Shown: one piece after another, positions 16,259-24,990 of the stretch
Layout: each line of letters starts with the position of its first letter
Numbering within the stretch: position 1 is the stretch's first letter
Assembly (NCBI GenBank): GCA_937907605.1
Contig: CALCYI010000060.1
Coordinates: forward strand, 5,022-69,021
DNA length: 64,000 nt
From: an uncultured Clostridia bacterium
GTDB lineage: Bacteria > Bacillota > Clostridia > Oscillospirales > Acutalibacteraceae
Reading direction: 5' to 3'
Translations under genes and position numbers: made by a program
The notes under the pieces: model-generated
The model's input: the letters and a program-made list of their open reading frames with translations, nothing else
Told to the model about the DNA's origin: nothing
Databases searched by the model: none

Positions 16259-18370
16259 TCAGCTCTTGCTGCGGGGTACGGGTTTGGTAAAGCCGCAGCC
16301 CTCCTTATCGGGACAGTAGAGCACGTTGCCCTTACGCCTGAAGAGCGACTTGCCGCACCTCGGGCAAACCTCGTTGCTCGGATAATCCCAAGTCATAAAG
16401 TTACACTTAGGATAATTCGCGCAGCCGAAGAAGGAGTTTCCCTTCTTAGTTTTCTTTTCTATAATATCACCGCCGCACTCGGGACATTTTGCGCTTGTCT
16501 TGGTTACAAGCGGCTTTGTATTCTTACATTCGGGATAACCCGGACAGGCAAGGAACTTACCGAAGCGCCCTACCTTAACGACCATATTGCGCCCGCACTT
16601 GTCGCAGATAACGTCGCTCTCCTCGTCCTTGAGCTTAATCTTTACGCCGAGCATATCCTTCTTCGCCTTTTCAAGCGGCTCCTCAAAGTCGTTGTAGTAA
16701 AGGCGAATCATATCAATATAATCCTTCTTGCCCGAATCTATCTTATCAAGGTCGTCCTCCATTTTTGACGTATAGTTTACGTCAACAATATTCGGGAGCG
16801 TATCCTTTAGGAGATTGGTCACAGCCTCGCCGAGCTCGGTCGGTACGAACTGCTTGCCCTCTCTAACAACGTATTCCTTGGCGAGAATCGTGCTCGTAAT
16901 AGTTACGTAGGTTGACGGTCTGCCCACGCCGTTTTCCTCAAGGGCTTTAGTAAGGGAAGCTTCGGTATACCTTGCAGGAGGCTGGGTAAAATGCTGATTA
17001 CCGAGGATTGACTTAAGTTTAAGCACGTCGCCCGCCTTCATTGGTGGAAGCGGAGCCTCGTCCTTTGCCTTTGCGCTTTCGTCAAGCTTTTCCTCATAAA
17101 GCGCGGTGAAGCCGTCGAACTTCACGCTGTAACCCGTTGCGTTAAAGATAAAGCCGTTAGCCTCAATCTCCGCCTTAATGGTTTCCTGATGGCACGCTTC
17201 CATAAGAGACGCAATAAAGCGCTCCCATACGAGTTTATATATTTTATACTGGTCTGAGGTTAAGGAAGCCTTAACTCTGTCGGGGGTTACGCCGGGCATT
17301 GAAGGTCTTATAGCCTCGTGGCCGTCCTGAGCGTTGCCCCTCGTTTTGAAGTATCTCGGCTTTGCGGGAAGGTATTTTTCGCCGTATGCCTCGCGGATAT
17401 ATGCGTTACCCGCCGCGCGAGCCTCCTCGGAAATTCTGAGCGAGTCAGTTCTCATATAGGTAATAAGACCGACCGTGCCCATTCCCTGAACGTCGACGCC
17501 CTCGTAAAGCTCCTGCGCCGCCTTCATAGTCCTTCTCGCCTGGAAGGAAAGACGCCTTGAAGCCTCCTGCTGAAGCGTGGAGGTGATAAACGGCGGAGTC
17601 GGATTCTTCTTTCTCGTGCCCTTCTTGACAGATTTTACGACATATTCCGCGCCGTCAAGCTTCGAAAGGATATAATCGCTGTCCTCTTTAGAAATAATTG
17701 ATTTATTCTCGGGTCTAAGGTTATTACCCTCGGGGTCCTCTACGAGCACCGCCGAAAAGCTCTTTCTGTCGGGAGGGTTAGTAAGCTTAGCGTCGATTGA
17801 CCAGTACTCCTCGGGCTTGAAAGCTCTGATTTCGTTTTCTCTGTCAACAACAAGCCTGAGCGCAACGGACTGTACTCTGCCCGCGGAAAGTCCCCTTCTT
17901 ATTTTCTGGGATACGAACGGAGAGAGCTTATAGCCTATAAGCCTGTCGAGAATACGCCTTGCCTGCTGAGCGTTTACGAGGTCAAGGTCGATTTCCCTCG
18001 GCGCTGACATACCCTTGCTTACGCCCGATTTTGTGATTTCGTTAAAGGTAACCCTGTTCTTATCTTTCAGGTCAAGATTAAGCAGGCTTGCAAGGTGCCA
18101 CGATATAGCCTCTCCCTCACGGTCAGGGTCGGTTGCGAGGTATACGTAATCCGCCTTATCCGCTTTCTTTTTAAGCTCGCTTATAAGGTTTTCCTTGCCC
18201 TTAATTTCCGCATACTTAGGCTCAAAGTTATTCTCAATATCAACACTGAGTCTTGCGGCTGGAAGGTCGCGCACGTGCCCCATTGAAGCTACGACGTCAT
18301 AGCCTCTGCCGAGGTAGCCCTTTATGTTCTTTGCCTTTGCAGGCGACTCTACAATTACTAATTTTGACAT
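16259..18370 (-). CDS. topA: DNA topoisomerase I
   Basis: 703 residues. The Toprim domain begins IVESPAKAKNIKGYLG (5-20) with DPDREGEAISWH. The catalytic tyrosine lies in TYMRTDSLRIS near 300. Three C-terminal four-cysteine zinc motifs are visible (starting near CDKCGRNM, CPECGGDI, CPRCGKSL). It relaxes negative supercoils. The gene follows dprA after 9 bases. Confidence 0.98.
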   Translation of the reverse strand: MSKLVIVESPAKAKNIKGYLGRGYDVVASMGHVRDLPAARLSVDIENNFEPKYAEIKGKENLISELKKKADKADYVYLATDPDREGEAISWHLASLLNLDLKDKNRVTFNEITKSGVSKGMSAPREIDLDLVNAQQARRILDRLIGYKLSPFVSQKIRRGLSAGRVQSVALRLVVDRENEIRAFKPEEYWSIDAKLTNPPDRKSFSAVLVEDPEGNNLRPENKSIISKEDSDYILSKLDGAEYVVKSVKKGTRKKNPTPPFITSTLQQEASRRLSFQARRTMKAAQELYEGVDVQGMGTVGLITYMRTDSLRISEEARAAGNAYIREAYGEKYLPAKPRYFKTRGNAQDGHEAIRPSMPGVTPDRVKASLTSDQYKIYKLVWERFIASLMEACHQETIKAEIEANGFIFNATGYSVKFDGFTALYEEKLDESAKAKDEAPLPPMKAGDVLKLKSILGNQHFTQPPARYTEASLTKALEENGVGRPSTYVTITSTILAKEYVVREGKQFVPTELGEAVTNLLKDTLPNIVDVNYTSKMEDDLDKIDSGKKDYIDMIRLYYNDFEEPLEKAKKDMLGVKIKLKDEESDVICDKCGRNMVVKVGRFGKFLACPGYPECKNTKPLVTKTSAKCPECGGDIIEKKTKKGNSFFGCANYPKCNFMTWDYPSNEVCPRCGKSLFRRKGNVLYCPDKEGCGFTKPVPRSKS

Positions 18371-18379
18371 TACTTTTGT

Positions 18380-19579
18380 TTATCCTTTCAATCTGTATCG
18401 CTTGCCCGAGGCGCTCTCAACAAGCCCCTTCATTTCAAGCATAGTCAAAGCGACGAGCACTCCCCTTGCGGGTACTGCGCTTTTTTGTATTATATCCTCA
18501 ATGCTCTGAAAGTCCTCGCTCAGCGCATTGTATACAGCCTTTTCATCACCGCCGAGGGCGATAGCCGTCCTCGTCATCTCCACTCTTTCAGCCCGATCCA
18601 GCATTATGCTTTCGAAATCGACCTGCTTCTTTTCGGGGGCGTTAGCTTCTTCCTTTTCAGTCATTAGCTCGTACGGCGTTTTCACCCTTGACATATCGAG
18701 CGTTGTGTATTTATTTGCATAATGAAGAAGTACGGACTCCGGCGAGGTGGCGACGTACGCGCCGTCGTCAATCAGCTTATTCGAGCCCTGAAAGTTCTTG
18801 TCGAAAATTGAAGCGGGAATTGCAAATATATCCCTGCCCTGCTCCGCAGCGTGAGAGGCGGTTATCAGAGAGCCGCTCTTAACCCCTGCCTCGACTACAA
18901 GCACGCCGTCGGAGAGCGCGCTTATTATCCTGTTACGCATAGGGAAGGTGGTCTTTGAAGCTGGAACAAAGGGAGGGTATTCGGTAATCAGCGCGCCGCC
19001 CGACTCCTTAATCTCGTCGCGAAGGTCGCCGTTAGTTTTAAGGTAATCGGTACCGAAGCCGCAGCCGAGCACGGCGTAGGTTCTACCGCCTGCTGCCATG
19101 GCGCCTCTGTGCGCCGCAGAATCAACACCGAGCGCACCGCCGCTTACTATTATTGCGCCGCAGTTAGCCATGCCCTTACTCATAATAGTTGAAGCTTTAA
19201 CGGCGTAGCCCGAAGCCTTGCGCGTACCGACTACGGCAATAACTGCGAAGGAATCAAAATCGATAATATCGCCGTCGGTATAAATCACTGCGGGAGGGTT
19301 TGAAATACTGCGAAGCCTTTCGGGGTAGTCAATATCGTCGTACGCGATAATTCCCCAGCCGTTATCCTCGCACTCCTTAATTATCTTCTCAGCCTCATCA
19401 AGCGTACAGGAGCGCAGGCGCTCAATCTGCTTTTGAGTTAATGCGGTACTCATTTTCCAGACGAGAATATTTGACTCATAAAGCTTCTGCGGGTTTTCGA
19501 AACCCTCAAGTATCGGAAGAAAGTGAGCGCCCTGTCCCAATGCGAGCTGGAGCCATATCCAGTATTTTATATCCGTCAT
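18380..19579 (-). CDS. dprA: DNA-processing protein DprA (Smf)
   Basis: About 399 residues. The Rossmann-like DprA core has VSGGALGVDSAAHRGAM and RNRIISALSDGVLVVEAG, followed by GSLITASHAAEQGRDIFAIP. The last 70 residues look like the DprA winged-helix domain. It loads RecA on incoming single-stranded DNA. ATG at 19579 is preferred to the upstream GTG at 19594: GGGAG lies 8 bases before it and its ATGA overlaps the previous stop codon. Confidence 0.96.
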   Translation of the reverse strand: MTDIKYWIWLQLALGQGAHFLPILEGFENPQKLYESNILVWKMSTALTQKQIERLRSCTLDEAEKIIKECEDNGWGIIAYDDIDYPERLRSISNPPAVIYTDGDIIDFDSFAVIAVVGTRKASGYAVKASTIMSKGMANCGAIIVSGGALGVDSAAHRGAMAAGGRTYAVLGCGFGTDYLKTNGDLRDEIKESGGALITEYPPFVPASKTTFPMRNRIISALSDGVLVVEAGVKSGSLITASHAAEQGRDIFAIPASIFDKNFQGSNKLIDDGAYVATSPESVLLHYANKYTTLDMSRVKTPYELMTEKEEANAPEKKQVDFESIMLDRAERVEMTRTAIALGGDEKAVYNALSEDFQSIEDIIQKSAVPARGVLVALTMLEMKGLVESASGKRYRLKG

Positions 19580-20343
19580 CTCAGCATCTCCCACATTGTA
19601 ATTGCAGCGGCAGCGCCTGCGTTAAGGCTCTCAGCCCTTCCAAGCATCGGAATTGTAATAAGCAAGTCGGATAAAGCAAGCACGCCCTCGCTTACTCCGT
19701 TAGCCTCGTTTCCGATAACGCACACACAGGGAGCAGAAAAGTCCGCCTCGGTAATAGCAAGTGCGCTTCGGTCGGGAACCGTGGAATAAACCCTGTGGGT
19801 TTTCTTAAGCTCGGTAAGCATTTTTTCAAGGTCGTCGGTTTCAGTCGGAATAATTCTGAGCACTCCGCCCATCGAAGCCCTGAGCGCCTTGGGGTTATAT
19901 ATATCGCATGAATTGCTGATAATTATACCGCTGATTCCGAGCGCCTCTGCGGTACGGAAAACGGCGCCGATATTGGCGGGGTCCTGAATTCCGTCAAGGG
20001 CTATAATCTTATCGCCGAGCTTATCCTCGCCCTTTCTCATTTCACACACGGCGAAAACGCCCTGCGGGGTTTTGGTATCGCTTATTTTCTCAGCAAGCTC
20101 TTCGGTAATTAAATACGCTTCTTCAGCTCTTGAAATCAAAAGGTCGAGCTTTTCCCCGTGAGCGTTATACGCGGTATCGGTAAAAAGCAGATATTTAAGC
20201 TTATAAACGGAATTAAGGACATCAAAAGAAAGCCTTAAACCCTCAAGCACGAACAAGCCCCTGCTTTTACGTTCACGCGAAGATGTTATCAGCTTTTTGG
20301 TGTCCTTAATAATAGTATTATTTCTGCTTGTGATTCTTTCCAT
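19576..20343 (-). CDS. TrmH/SpoU-family RNA 2'-O-methyltransferase
   Basis: About 255 residues. The N-terminal SpoU substrate-binding domain is followed by the knotted SPOUT domain with DGIQDPANIGAVFRTAEALG (motif 1), VIGNEANGVS (motif 2) and IPMLGRAESLNAGAA (motif 3). It methylates a ribose 2'-OH in rRNA or tRNA; the target is not readable. The ATG at 20343 is chosen because GGGAG lies 6 bases upstream; a TTG at 20373 is in frame but has no site. It is the first gene of the operon that ends with leuS. Confidence 0.9.
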   Translation of the reverse strand: MERITSRNNTIIKDTKKLITSSRERKSRGLFVLEGLRLSFDVLNSVYKLKYLLFTDTAYNAHGEKLDLLISRAEEAYLITEELAEKISDTKTPQGVFAVCEMRKGEDKLGDKIIALDGIQDPANIGAVFRTAEALGISGIIISNSCDIYNPKALRASMGGVLRIIPTETDDLEKMLTELKKTHRVYSTVPDRSALAITEADFSAPCVCVIGNEANGVSEGVLALSDLLITIPMLGRAESLNAGAAAAITMWEMLR

Positions 20344-20419
20344 ACACATCTCCCGTGCTAAATAGTCAGGCAAGGCGCCTTTGTTCGTTTAAAACAATCA
20401 CTATATTATATATTAATAT

Positions 20420-20447
20420 ATTATACATTATATTGGAAAAATTTCAA
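20420..20447 (-). promoter_or_regulatory. Promoter of the trmH-to-leuS operon
   Basis: Leftward TTGAAA (20447-20442), 16-base spacer, TATAAT (20425-20420), about 76 bases before the first start codon. No other strong promoter was noticed inside the closely packed operon. Confidence 0.65.
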
Positions 20448-20477
20448 TAGTAAATTCGTAAATATTAAATAAAAAAT

Positions 20478-20497
20478 AAGGAGGGTTTCCCCTCCTT
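20478..20497 (-). terminator. Terminator of the OFA-type MFS gene
   Basis: Perfect 8-bp GC-rich stem (20478-20485 with 20490-20497), 4-base loop, then a leftward TATTTTTTATTT tract, directly after the stop at 20502. Confidence 0.9.
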
Positions 20498-20501
20498 AAA
20501 A

Positions 20502-21740
20502 TTATACATTTTTCTTAGGCTTTACCATAACGATACAGATTATCAATGCTACAATATAAAGCGCGATAGTCGCGATTAAAATATAGTCGTAGGTTCTGTT
20601 CGTAGCCTTAAGTATAAGCTCACTCATATTGTTGCCCGTAATTCCTGCAACCGCCCATGCAGAGAGCGAAAGCCCATGGATTTTACTGATTTTATCCATA
20701 CCGAAGCGTGAGGAAAGGAGCGCGGGAAGGGTTGAAAAGCCGCCGTAGCCGAGATTGACAATACACAAAAGCAGTATAACAATCCCGCCGTAAACGAGGG
20801 ACTTGCTCCCGTTTGAAATCGAAAACGGAATAAGCGCCGCCGCGGTTATAATAATACAGCTTAAAAAGATAACCTTATAAACTGTGTTTCTGTCCTTCAT
20901 TTTATCGGAAATGCTTGAATAGCCTATTCTTCCGAGCGCGTTGAACGCAGCGGTAACGGACGGCACTGCGCTCACCATAGCGGCAAGCACCGCCATACCC
21001 TCAAAGGTAACGCCGATAATCTGCTTTTCATAGGTAATCAGCGCAAGTCCGCAGTGAATATTAATAAAGAACATTAGCCATATTCCGAGGAAGGTCCTGT
21101 CCTTAAACATCGACATTACCTTAAAGCTTTCCCTGCTGTCCTTTGGCTCAACCCAGCCGTCCGGCTTTTTAAGCAGGAAGTGACCGAGCAGCATCATTAC
21201 GAAATACACTCCGCCAAGAATATAGAACATTGCAAAGATACCGAGACTTTTCTGGATAGCCTCCATTATCGGAGTTGCAATCGCCTTTGCAAGCCCGAAG
21301 CCCATTATTGAAATACCGGTCGCGAGCCCCTTCTGCTTTGAAAACCAGAGCATGAGAGTTTTTACGGGGGTTAAATAGCCCACGCCGAGACCGATGCCCA
21401 TAATGCAACCGTAGCATACGAATATGCCGATAAGCGCGGTAACTCCCGTTGTGAACTGGATAAACGCACCCGTGCCGAGCATACCAGCGGTAAAGCAGAT
21501 ACAGGAAAGGAGCGAGGATTTATGTACATCCCTTTCCACCATTCTGCCCGCAAAAGCAGCGGACATACCGAGGAAGAATATAGCAAGCGAGAACGCCCAG
21601 CCAACCGCAAAGGTGCTCATTCCTATCTTCTGAGCGATTGCCTCCTTAAATGTTGACCAGCAGTAGACCGTTCCGATTGAACAGTGGATAAGAAGCGCAG
21701 GTACTGCGGCACGCATCCATTTATTGTTAATCAGGTTCAT
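20502..21740 (-). CDS. MFS transporter, oxalate/formate antiporter (OFA) family
   Basis: 412 residues with about 12 hydrophobic segments. The N-terminal SIGTVYCWSTFKEAI and the AGRMVERD loop match the OxlT/YhjX group, which exchanges or takes up small organic acids such as oxalate, formate or pyruvate. The specific substrate is not inferable. It is a single-gene unit: GGAGAATAGT precedes the ATG, and a terminator follows. No organic-acid decarboxylase lies beside it, so linkage to oxalate catabolism is not supported here. Confidence 0.85.
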   Translation of the reverse strand: MNLINNKWMRAAVPALLIHCSIGTVYCWSTFKEAIAQKIGMSTFAVGWAFSLAIFFLGMSAAFAGRMVERDVHKSSLLSCICFTAGMLGTGAFIQFTTGVTALIGIFVCYGCIMGIGLGVGYLTPVKTLMLWFSKQKGLATGISIMGFGLAKAIATPIMEAIQKSLGIFAMFYILGGVYFVMMLLGHFLLKKPDGWVEPKDSRESFKVMSMFKDRTFLGIWLMFFINIHCGLALITYEKQIIGVTFEGMAVLAAMVSAVPSVTAAFNALGRIGYSSISDKMKDRNTVYKVIFLSCIIITAAALIPFSISNGSKSLVYGGIVILLLCIVNLGYGGFSTLPALLSSRFGMDKISKIHGLSLSAWAVAGITGNNMSELILKATNRTYDYILIATIALYIVALIICIVMVKPKKNV

Positions 21741-21786
21741 ACTATTCTCCGTTTTTTAATCACTATGTAATAAGTTGTAATAATAA

Positions 21787-21809
21787 AACCGCGGACTGAG
21801 TCCGCGGTT
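21787..21809 (-). terminator. Terminator of infC-rpmI-rplT
   Basis: Perfect 11-bp stem (21787-21797 with 21799-21809) with a minimal loop, followed leftward by TTATTATT. It lies 5 bases after the rplT stop. Confidence 0.9.
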
Positions 21810-21814
21810 AAATC

Positions 21815-22168
21815 TTATAATGCAGCCTTTGCAGCCTCAACAAGTGAAGTAAATGCAGCAGGGTCCGAAATAGCGATTTCGGAAAGCATCTTTCTGTTGA
21901 GGTCGATTTCAGCCTTCTTGAGACCGTTCATAAAGGTTGAATAGTTGATTCCGTTTGCCTTGCAGGCAGCAGAAATACGGGTAATCCACATTCTTCTGAA
22001 ATCCCTCTTCTTCTGCTTTCTGCCGATATATGCGTACTGGCCGCTCTTCATAACAGCCTGCTTAGCTGTCTTGAAGAGAATGTGCTTTGAGCCGTAGTAA
22101 CCCTTAGCTGCCTTTAATACCTTTTTTCTTCTTTTGCGCGTCATCATAGCGCCCTTAATTCTTGCCAT
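21815..22168 (-). CDS. rplT: 50S ribosomal protein L20
   Basis: 117 residues, standard length. It shows the L20 N-terminus ARIKGAMMTRKRRKKVLKAAKGYYG and the conserved YIGRKQKKRDFRRMWITRI region. In Firmicutes L20 feeds back on its own operon through the infC leader. It lies 52 bases after rpmI. Confidence 0.98.
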   Translation of the reverse strand: MARIKGAMMTRKRRKKVLKAAKGYYGSKHILFKTAKQAVMKSGQYAYIGRKQKKRDFRRMWITRISAACKANGINYSTFMNGLKKAEIDLNRKMLSEIAISDPAAFTSLVEAAKAAL

Positions 22169-22220
22169 AATTGAATCCTCTCTTTCGATTTATAGAATAG
22201 CTTTTTCAGCTTTATAATCC

Positions 22221-22418
22221 TTATTTATAGGGAACGAGTCTCTTTAACTGCTTCTGGTTTGTAACGTCAGCAATTTCCTGCTTGCGAAGATTTCTCTTGC
22301 GCTTTCTTGACTTCTTTGTAAGGATGTGAGAGGTATAAGCGTGTGATCTCTTAACCTGTCCGCTCTTTGTGGTCTTGAAACGCTTTTTAGCGCCGCTGTG
22401 AGTTTTAATTTTTGGCAT
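22221..22418 (-). CDS. rpmI: 50S ribosomal protein L35
   Basis: 65 residues starting MPKIKTHSGAKKRF, the canonical L35 N-terminus. The start is ATG 22418, with TTTGGAGG about 8 bases upstream. The upstream in-frame codon that would add five residues lies within that ribosome binding site and is rejected. It is the middle gene of the infC operon. Confidence 0.97.
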   Translation of the reverse strand: MPKIKTHSGAKKRFKTTKSGQVKRSHAYTSHILTKKSRKRKRNLRKQEIADVTNQKQLKRLVPYK

Positions 22419-22449
22419 AGTATATTCCTCCAAACTTTAATTTACTTAC

Positions 22450-22968
22450 TTATTTAGAAGCCTTCGGCGACAGGAACATAAGCACCTGACGTCCCTCAAG
22501 CTTTGGCTTTTTATCAACGTTAGCCTCCTCGGCGAGCTCCTGCGCAAAACGGTCGCAGTTATTCACCGCAAGATCTGAATGAGTCATTTCGCGTCCTCTC
22601 AGCCTTATTGATACCTTAACCTTATCGCCCTTTGATAAGAACTTACGCGCCTGGTTAACCTTCGTATTGAAGTCGCCGATATCAATATTGATTGACAGAC
22701 GGATTTCCTTTGTTTCAACAATTTTCTGCTTCTTGCGATTTTCCTTCTCGCGTTTGGATTGCTCATAACGGAACTTGGAATAGTCCATAATCTTTACAAC
22801 CGGCGGATTAGCCTGCGGAGCAATTTTAACAAGGTCAACGCCCTTTTTGTCCGCTATCTGCTGCGCTTCCTTAGCGCTCATAATGCCGAGCTGCTCGCCT
22901 GTGTCGGAAATAACACGAACTTCCTTGTCCTTAATTTCGCCGTTAAGCTGCGGAGCATTCTTGCTGAT
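22450..22968 (-). CDS. infC: Translation initiation factor IF-3, apparent AUC start
   Basis: About 172 residues. The IF-3 N domain (NGEIKDKEVRVIS, GIMSAKEAQQIA) and C domain (KEIRLSINIDIGDF, VSIRLRGREMTHSD) are intact. The only GTG in reach (22977) is buried in the ribosome binding site AGAGAGGTG. ATC at 22968-22966 lies 6 bases after that site and gives the expected N-terminus (M)ISKNAPQLN. Many bacteria start infC with AUU, AUC or AUA, so IF-3 can repress its own synthesis. The AUC start is therefore inferred from spacing and family habit. Confidence 0.93.
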   Translation of the reverse strand: MSKNAPQLNGEIKDKEVRVISDTGEQLGIMSAKEAQQIADKKGVDLVKIAPQANPPVVKIMDYSKFRYEQSKREKENRKKQKIVETKEIRLSINIDIGDFNTKVNQARKFLSKGDKVKVSIRLRGREMTHSDLAVNNCDRFAQELAEEANVDKKPKLEGRQVLMFLSPKASK

Positions 22969-22977
22969 AAAAAACAC

Positions 22978-23095
22978 CTCTCTAAAATAATTAAAAAATA
23001 AGTACGAGCGCAGACCGCCCGTACTTAATAAACTCTGATTAAGTATTACCCTTTTCGCGATGCTGAAGGAGAGAACGGGTGTTCTGCTTTATTGT
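22978..23095 (-). ncRNA. L20-type leader/attenuator of infC-rpmI-rplT
   Basis: The 118-base leader between the predicted transcription start and infC ends with a strong intrinsic hairpin (23000-23009 with 23017-23026, one G-U pair) followed leftward by TATTTTTTAA. A hairpin with a U tract placed before infC matches the Firmicutes L20 leader, where excess L20 promotes premature termination. Fine details of the L20-binding pseudoknot were not verified. Confidence 0.75.
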
Positions 23096-23101
23096 GGAGA
23101 T

Positions 23102-23130
23102 ATATTAACACAATATTCAGCATTTGTCAA
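23102..23130 (-). promoter_or_regulatory. Promoter of the infC operon
   Basis: Leftward TTGACA (23130-23125), exactly 17 bases, TAATAT (23107-23102). This is a near-consensus sigma-A promoter, as expected for ribosomal genes. Confidence 0.9.
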
Positions 23131-23148
23131 GAGAAAATATTTTTTATT

Positions 23149-24495
23149 TTACCATTCGTAGCCGTGCTTACGGCAGTATTCGTAAAGCTTCTTCATATCA
23201 GTCCAGCGGATACCCTTCTTGGAAGCGTACATCTGGCATACGGCATAGGTCTTGCCGTTGTACTTATAAAGACCGGTAAAGCTTGCCTTATTCTTCTTTT
23301 CATAGAAGCCCGTCTTGCCGCCGATATGACCCTTATAGCCGTTAAGCTTATCGCCGTTTTTGAGAGTGTATTTTCTTCCCTTTGAAGTCGTAAACTTATA
23401 CTTATAAGTCTTGCAAACTTTAACGTAGGTCGGATACTTGCCCGCCTCAATTGCCATAAGGCACATATCATATGCGCAGGTGTAATGCGTATTCTTCGGA
23501 TAGCCGTAGGTGTTGCTGAAATGCGTATGCTTAAGACCGATTTTCTTAGCCTTTTTATTCATTGCGTTTACGCACTTTTTCTGGCTGCCGAAAACGCTCG
23601 CCGCAAGAAGATACGCCGCGTCGTTACACGAGGGCAGAATCATCGCGTAAATAAGGTCAATCTTTTTGTACGAGTCTCCCTTCCTCATTTCAAGCGTCGG
23701 CGGTGCAACCTCGGCAAGCTTATCTGCCATATCCGACGATATTCTGATTTTCTTATTAAGATTACCCGTATCAAGCGTAACGAGCGCCGTCATAAGCTTA
23801 GTGCTGCTTGCGGGGTAAAGCGTCTTATATGGGTTTTTGGCATATAAAATCTCGCCCGTTTCAACGCAGATAATGCAAGCCGCCTGCGAATTAAGCGAAA
23901 GAGTCTCAACGTTCTTTGTAGCAACCTTAATTTTACCTGAGGTATAGGTCTTGCCCCTCTCGTTTTCCTCAACAACAAAACGCCATGTAGAATAAGTTTT
24001 ATCCCTGTACTGCGACGGGATTTCAATGCTTACCTTCGCCGATTTAGCGCTTGCTGACTTAAAGGACTTTACGGTTACGAACTTCTTAGTCTTAATATCA
24101 TAGCGTTGAAGGTTAACCGTTCTTCCGTAATATGCGGGGGTGATTGTTATTGGGATAGCAAGCTTATCGCTTCTGAAGGCAGTATAATAATTCTTATATG
24201 CGGTTACCGTAGTATTAGCCTGCTTCTTAGGATCGTACTTTTTCTTCGTCGTAGTCGTAGTAGTTGGCTTGGTGGTAGGCTTTGTCGTGGGCTCGGTGGA
24301 GGGCTCCGTAGTGCTCGAAGATTCAGGCTCAGAGGTTGAGCTACTTGAGGACTCATCGTCGGAAGTGGATTCCTCCGCTGATAACGAGCTTGTATCTCCG
24401 CTTGTTTCCTCGCCGTATACAAACATCGGCACCGACAGAGAAAAGAGCATAATTATACACAGGAAAAGCGAGAGAATTTTATTAAACCCCTTCAT
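23149..24495 (-). CDS. D-alanyl-D-alanine carboxypeptidase with Ser/Thr linker
   Basis: 448 residues, penicillin-binding protein 5/DacF group. A signal peptide (1-28) is followed by an acidic Ser/Thr-rich linker (31-86), an extra beta-rich domain (about 97-195), and the peptidase S11 domain. The catalytic motifs are SxxK (S230-K233), SxN (S289-C-N291) and K-T-G in GGKTGFYEKK near the C-terminus. It trims the terminal D-Ala of peptidoglycan stem peptides outside the membrane. The low-complexity linker and extra domain are longer than in classical DacF. The ATG lies inside the end of folA (14-base overlap), with GGAAGGTG before it. Confidence 0.92.
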   Translation of the reverse strand: MKGFNKILSLFLCIIMLFSLSVPMFVYGEETSGDTSSLSAEESTSDDESSSSSTSEPESSSTTEPSTEPTTKPTTKPTTTTTTKKKYDPKKQANTTVTAYKNYYTAFRSDKLAIPITITPAYYGRTVNLQRYDIKTKKFVTVKSFKSASAKSAKVSIEIPSQYRDKTYSTWRFVVEENERGKTYTSGKIKVATKNVETLSLNSQAACIICVETGEILYAKNPYKTLYPASSTKLMTALVTLDTGNLNKKIRISSDMADKLAEVAPPTLEMRKGDSYKKIDLIYAMILPSCNDAAYLLAASVFGSQKKCVNAMNKKAKKIGLKHTHFSNTYGYPKNTHYTCAYDMCLMAIEAGKYPTYVKVCKTYKYKFTTSKGRKYTLKNGDKLNGYKGHIGGKTGFYEKKNKASFTGLYKYNGKTYAVCQMYASKKGIRWTDMKKLYEYCRKHGYEW

Positions 24496-24982
24496 TTTTC
24501 ACACCTTCCTTTTTTGCGTAGAGTATGTGGGAAAACTTTATATCCCCTGCCAAATGCTCGGCGAAAACGGTTTTATCGTATCCATCCTTATCAAATACGG
24601 GAAAATACGTATCGGCGTCACCACATTCAGCGTCGATTTCGGTAAGATAGAGCGCGTCGCAAAGAGGAAGCATTTCCTCATACACACGCCCGCCGCCTAT
24701 TACAAAGGCATCGCCATCGCCGACAAGACTCAGCGCCTCCTCAACGGAATGAACCGTTTCTGCGCCGTCGGTGGTATAATTTTCGTCGGAGGTGATAACG
24801 ATATTCCTTCTTCCCGAAAGCGCCTTCGGGAGCGACTCAAAGGTCTTTCTTCCCATAATAACCGCGCTTCCCATAGTGGTTTCCTTAAAGAATTTCATAT
24901 CCTCTTTAAAGTGCCATATAAGGTCGTTATTCTTTCCGAGCTCGTTGTTTTTGCCTATCGCGGCAATAAGATAAAGCGACAT
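24482..24982 (-). CDS. folA: Dihydrofolate reductase
   Basis: 166 residues. Diagnostic segments are LIAAIGKNNELGKNNDLIWH at the N-terminus (substrate loop), GRKTFESLP (NADPH site) and VIGGGRVYEEML. It regenerates tetrahydrofolate after thymidylate synthesis, consistent with thyA 8 bases upstream in the same operon. The C-terminus is slightly extended into the dacF-like start region. Confidence 0.96.
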   Translation of the reverse strand: MSLYLIAAIGKNNELGKNNDLIWHFKEDMKFFKETTMGSAVIMGRKTFESLPKALSGRRNIVITSDENYTTDGAETVHSVEEALSLVGDGDAFVIGGGRVYEEMLPLCDALYLTEIDAECGDADTYFPVFDKDGYDKTVFAEHLAGDIKFSHILYAKKEGVKNEGV

Positions 24983-24990
24983 AATTTAAC

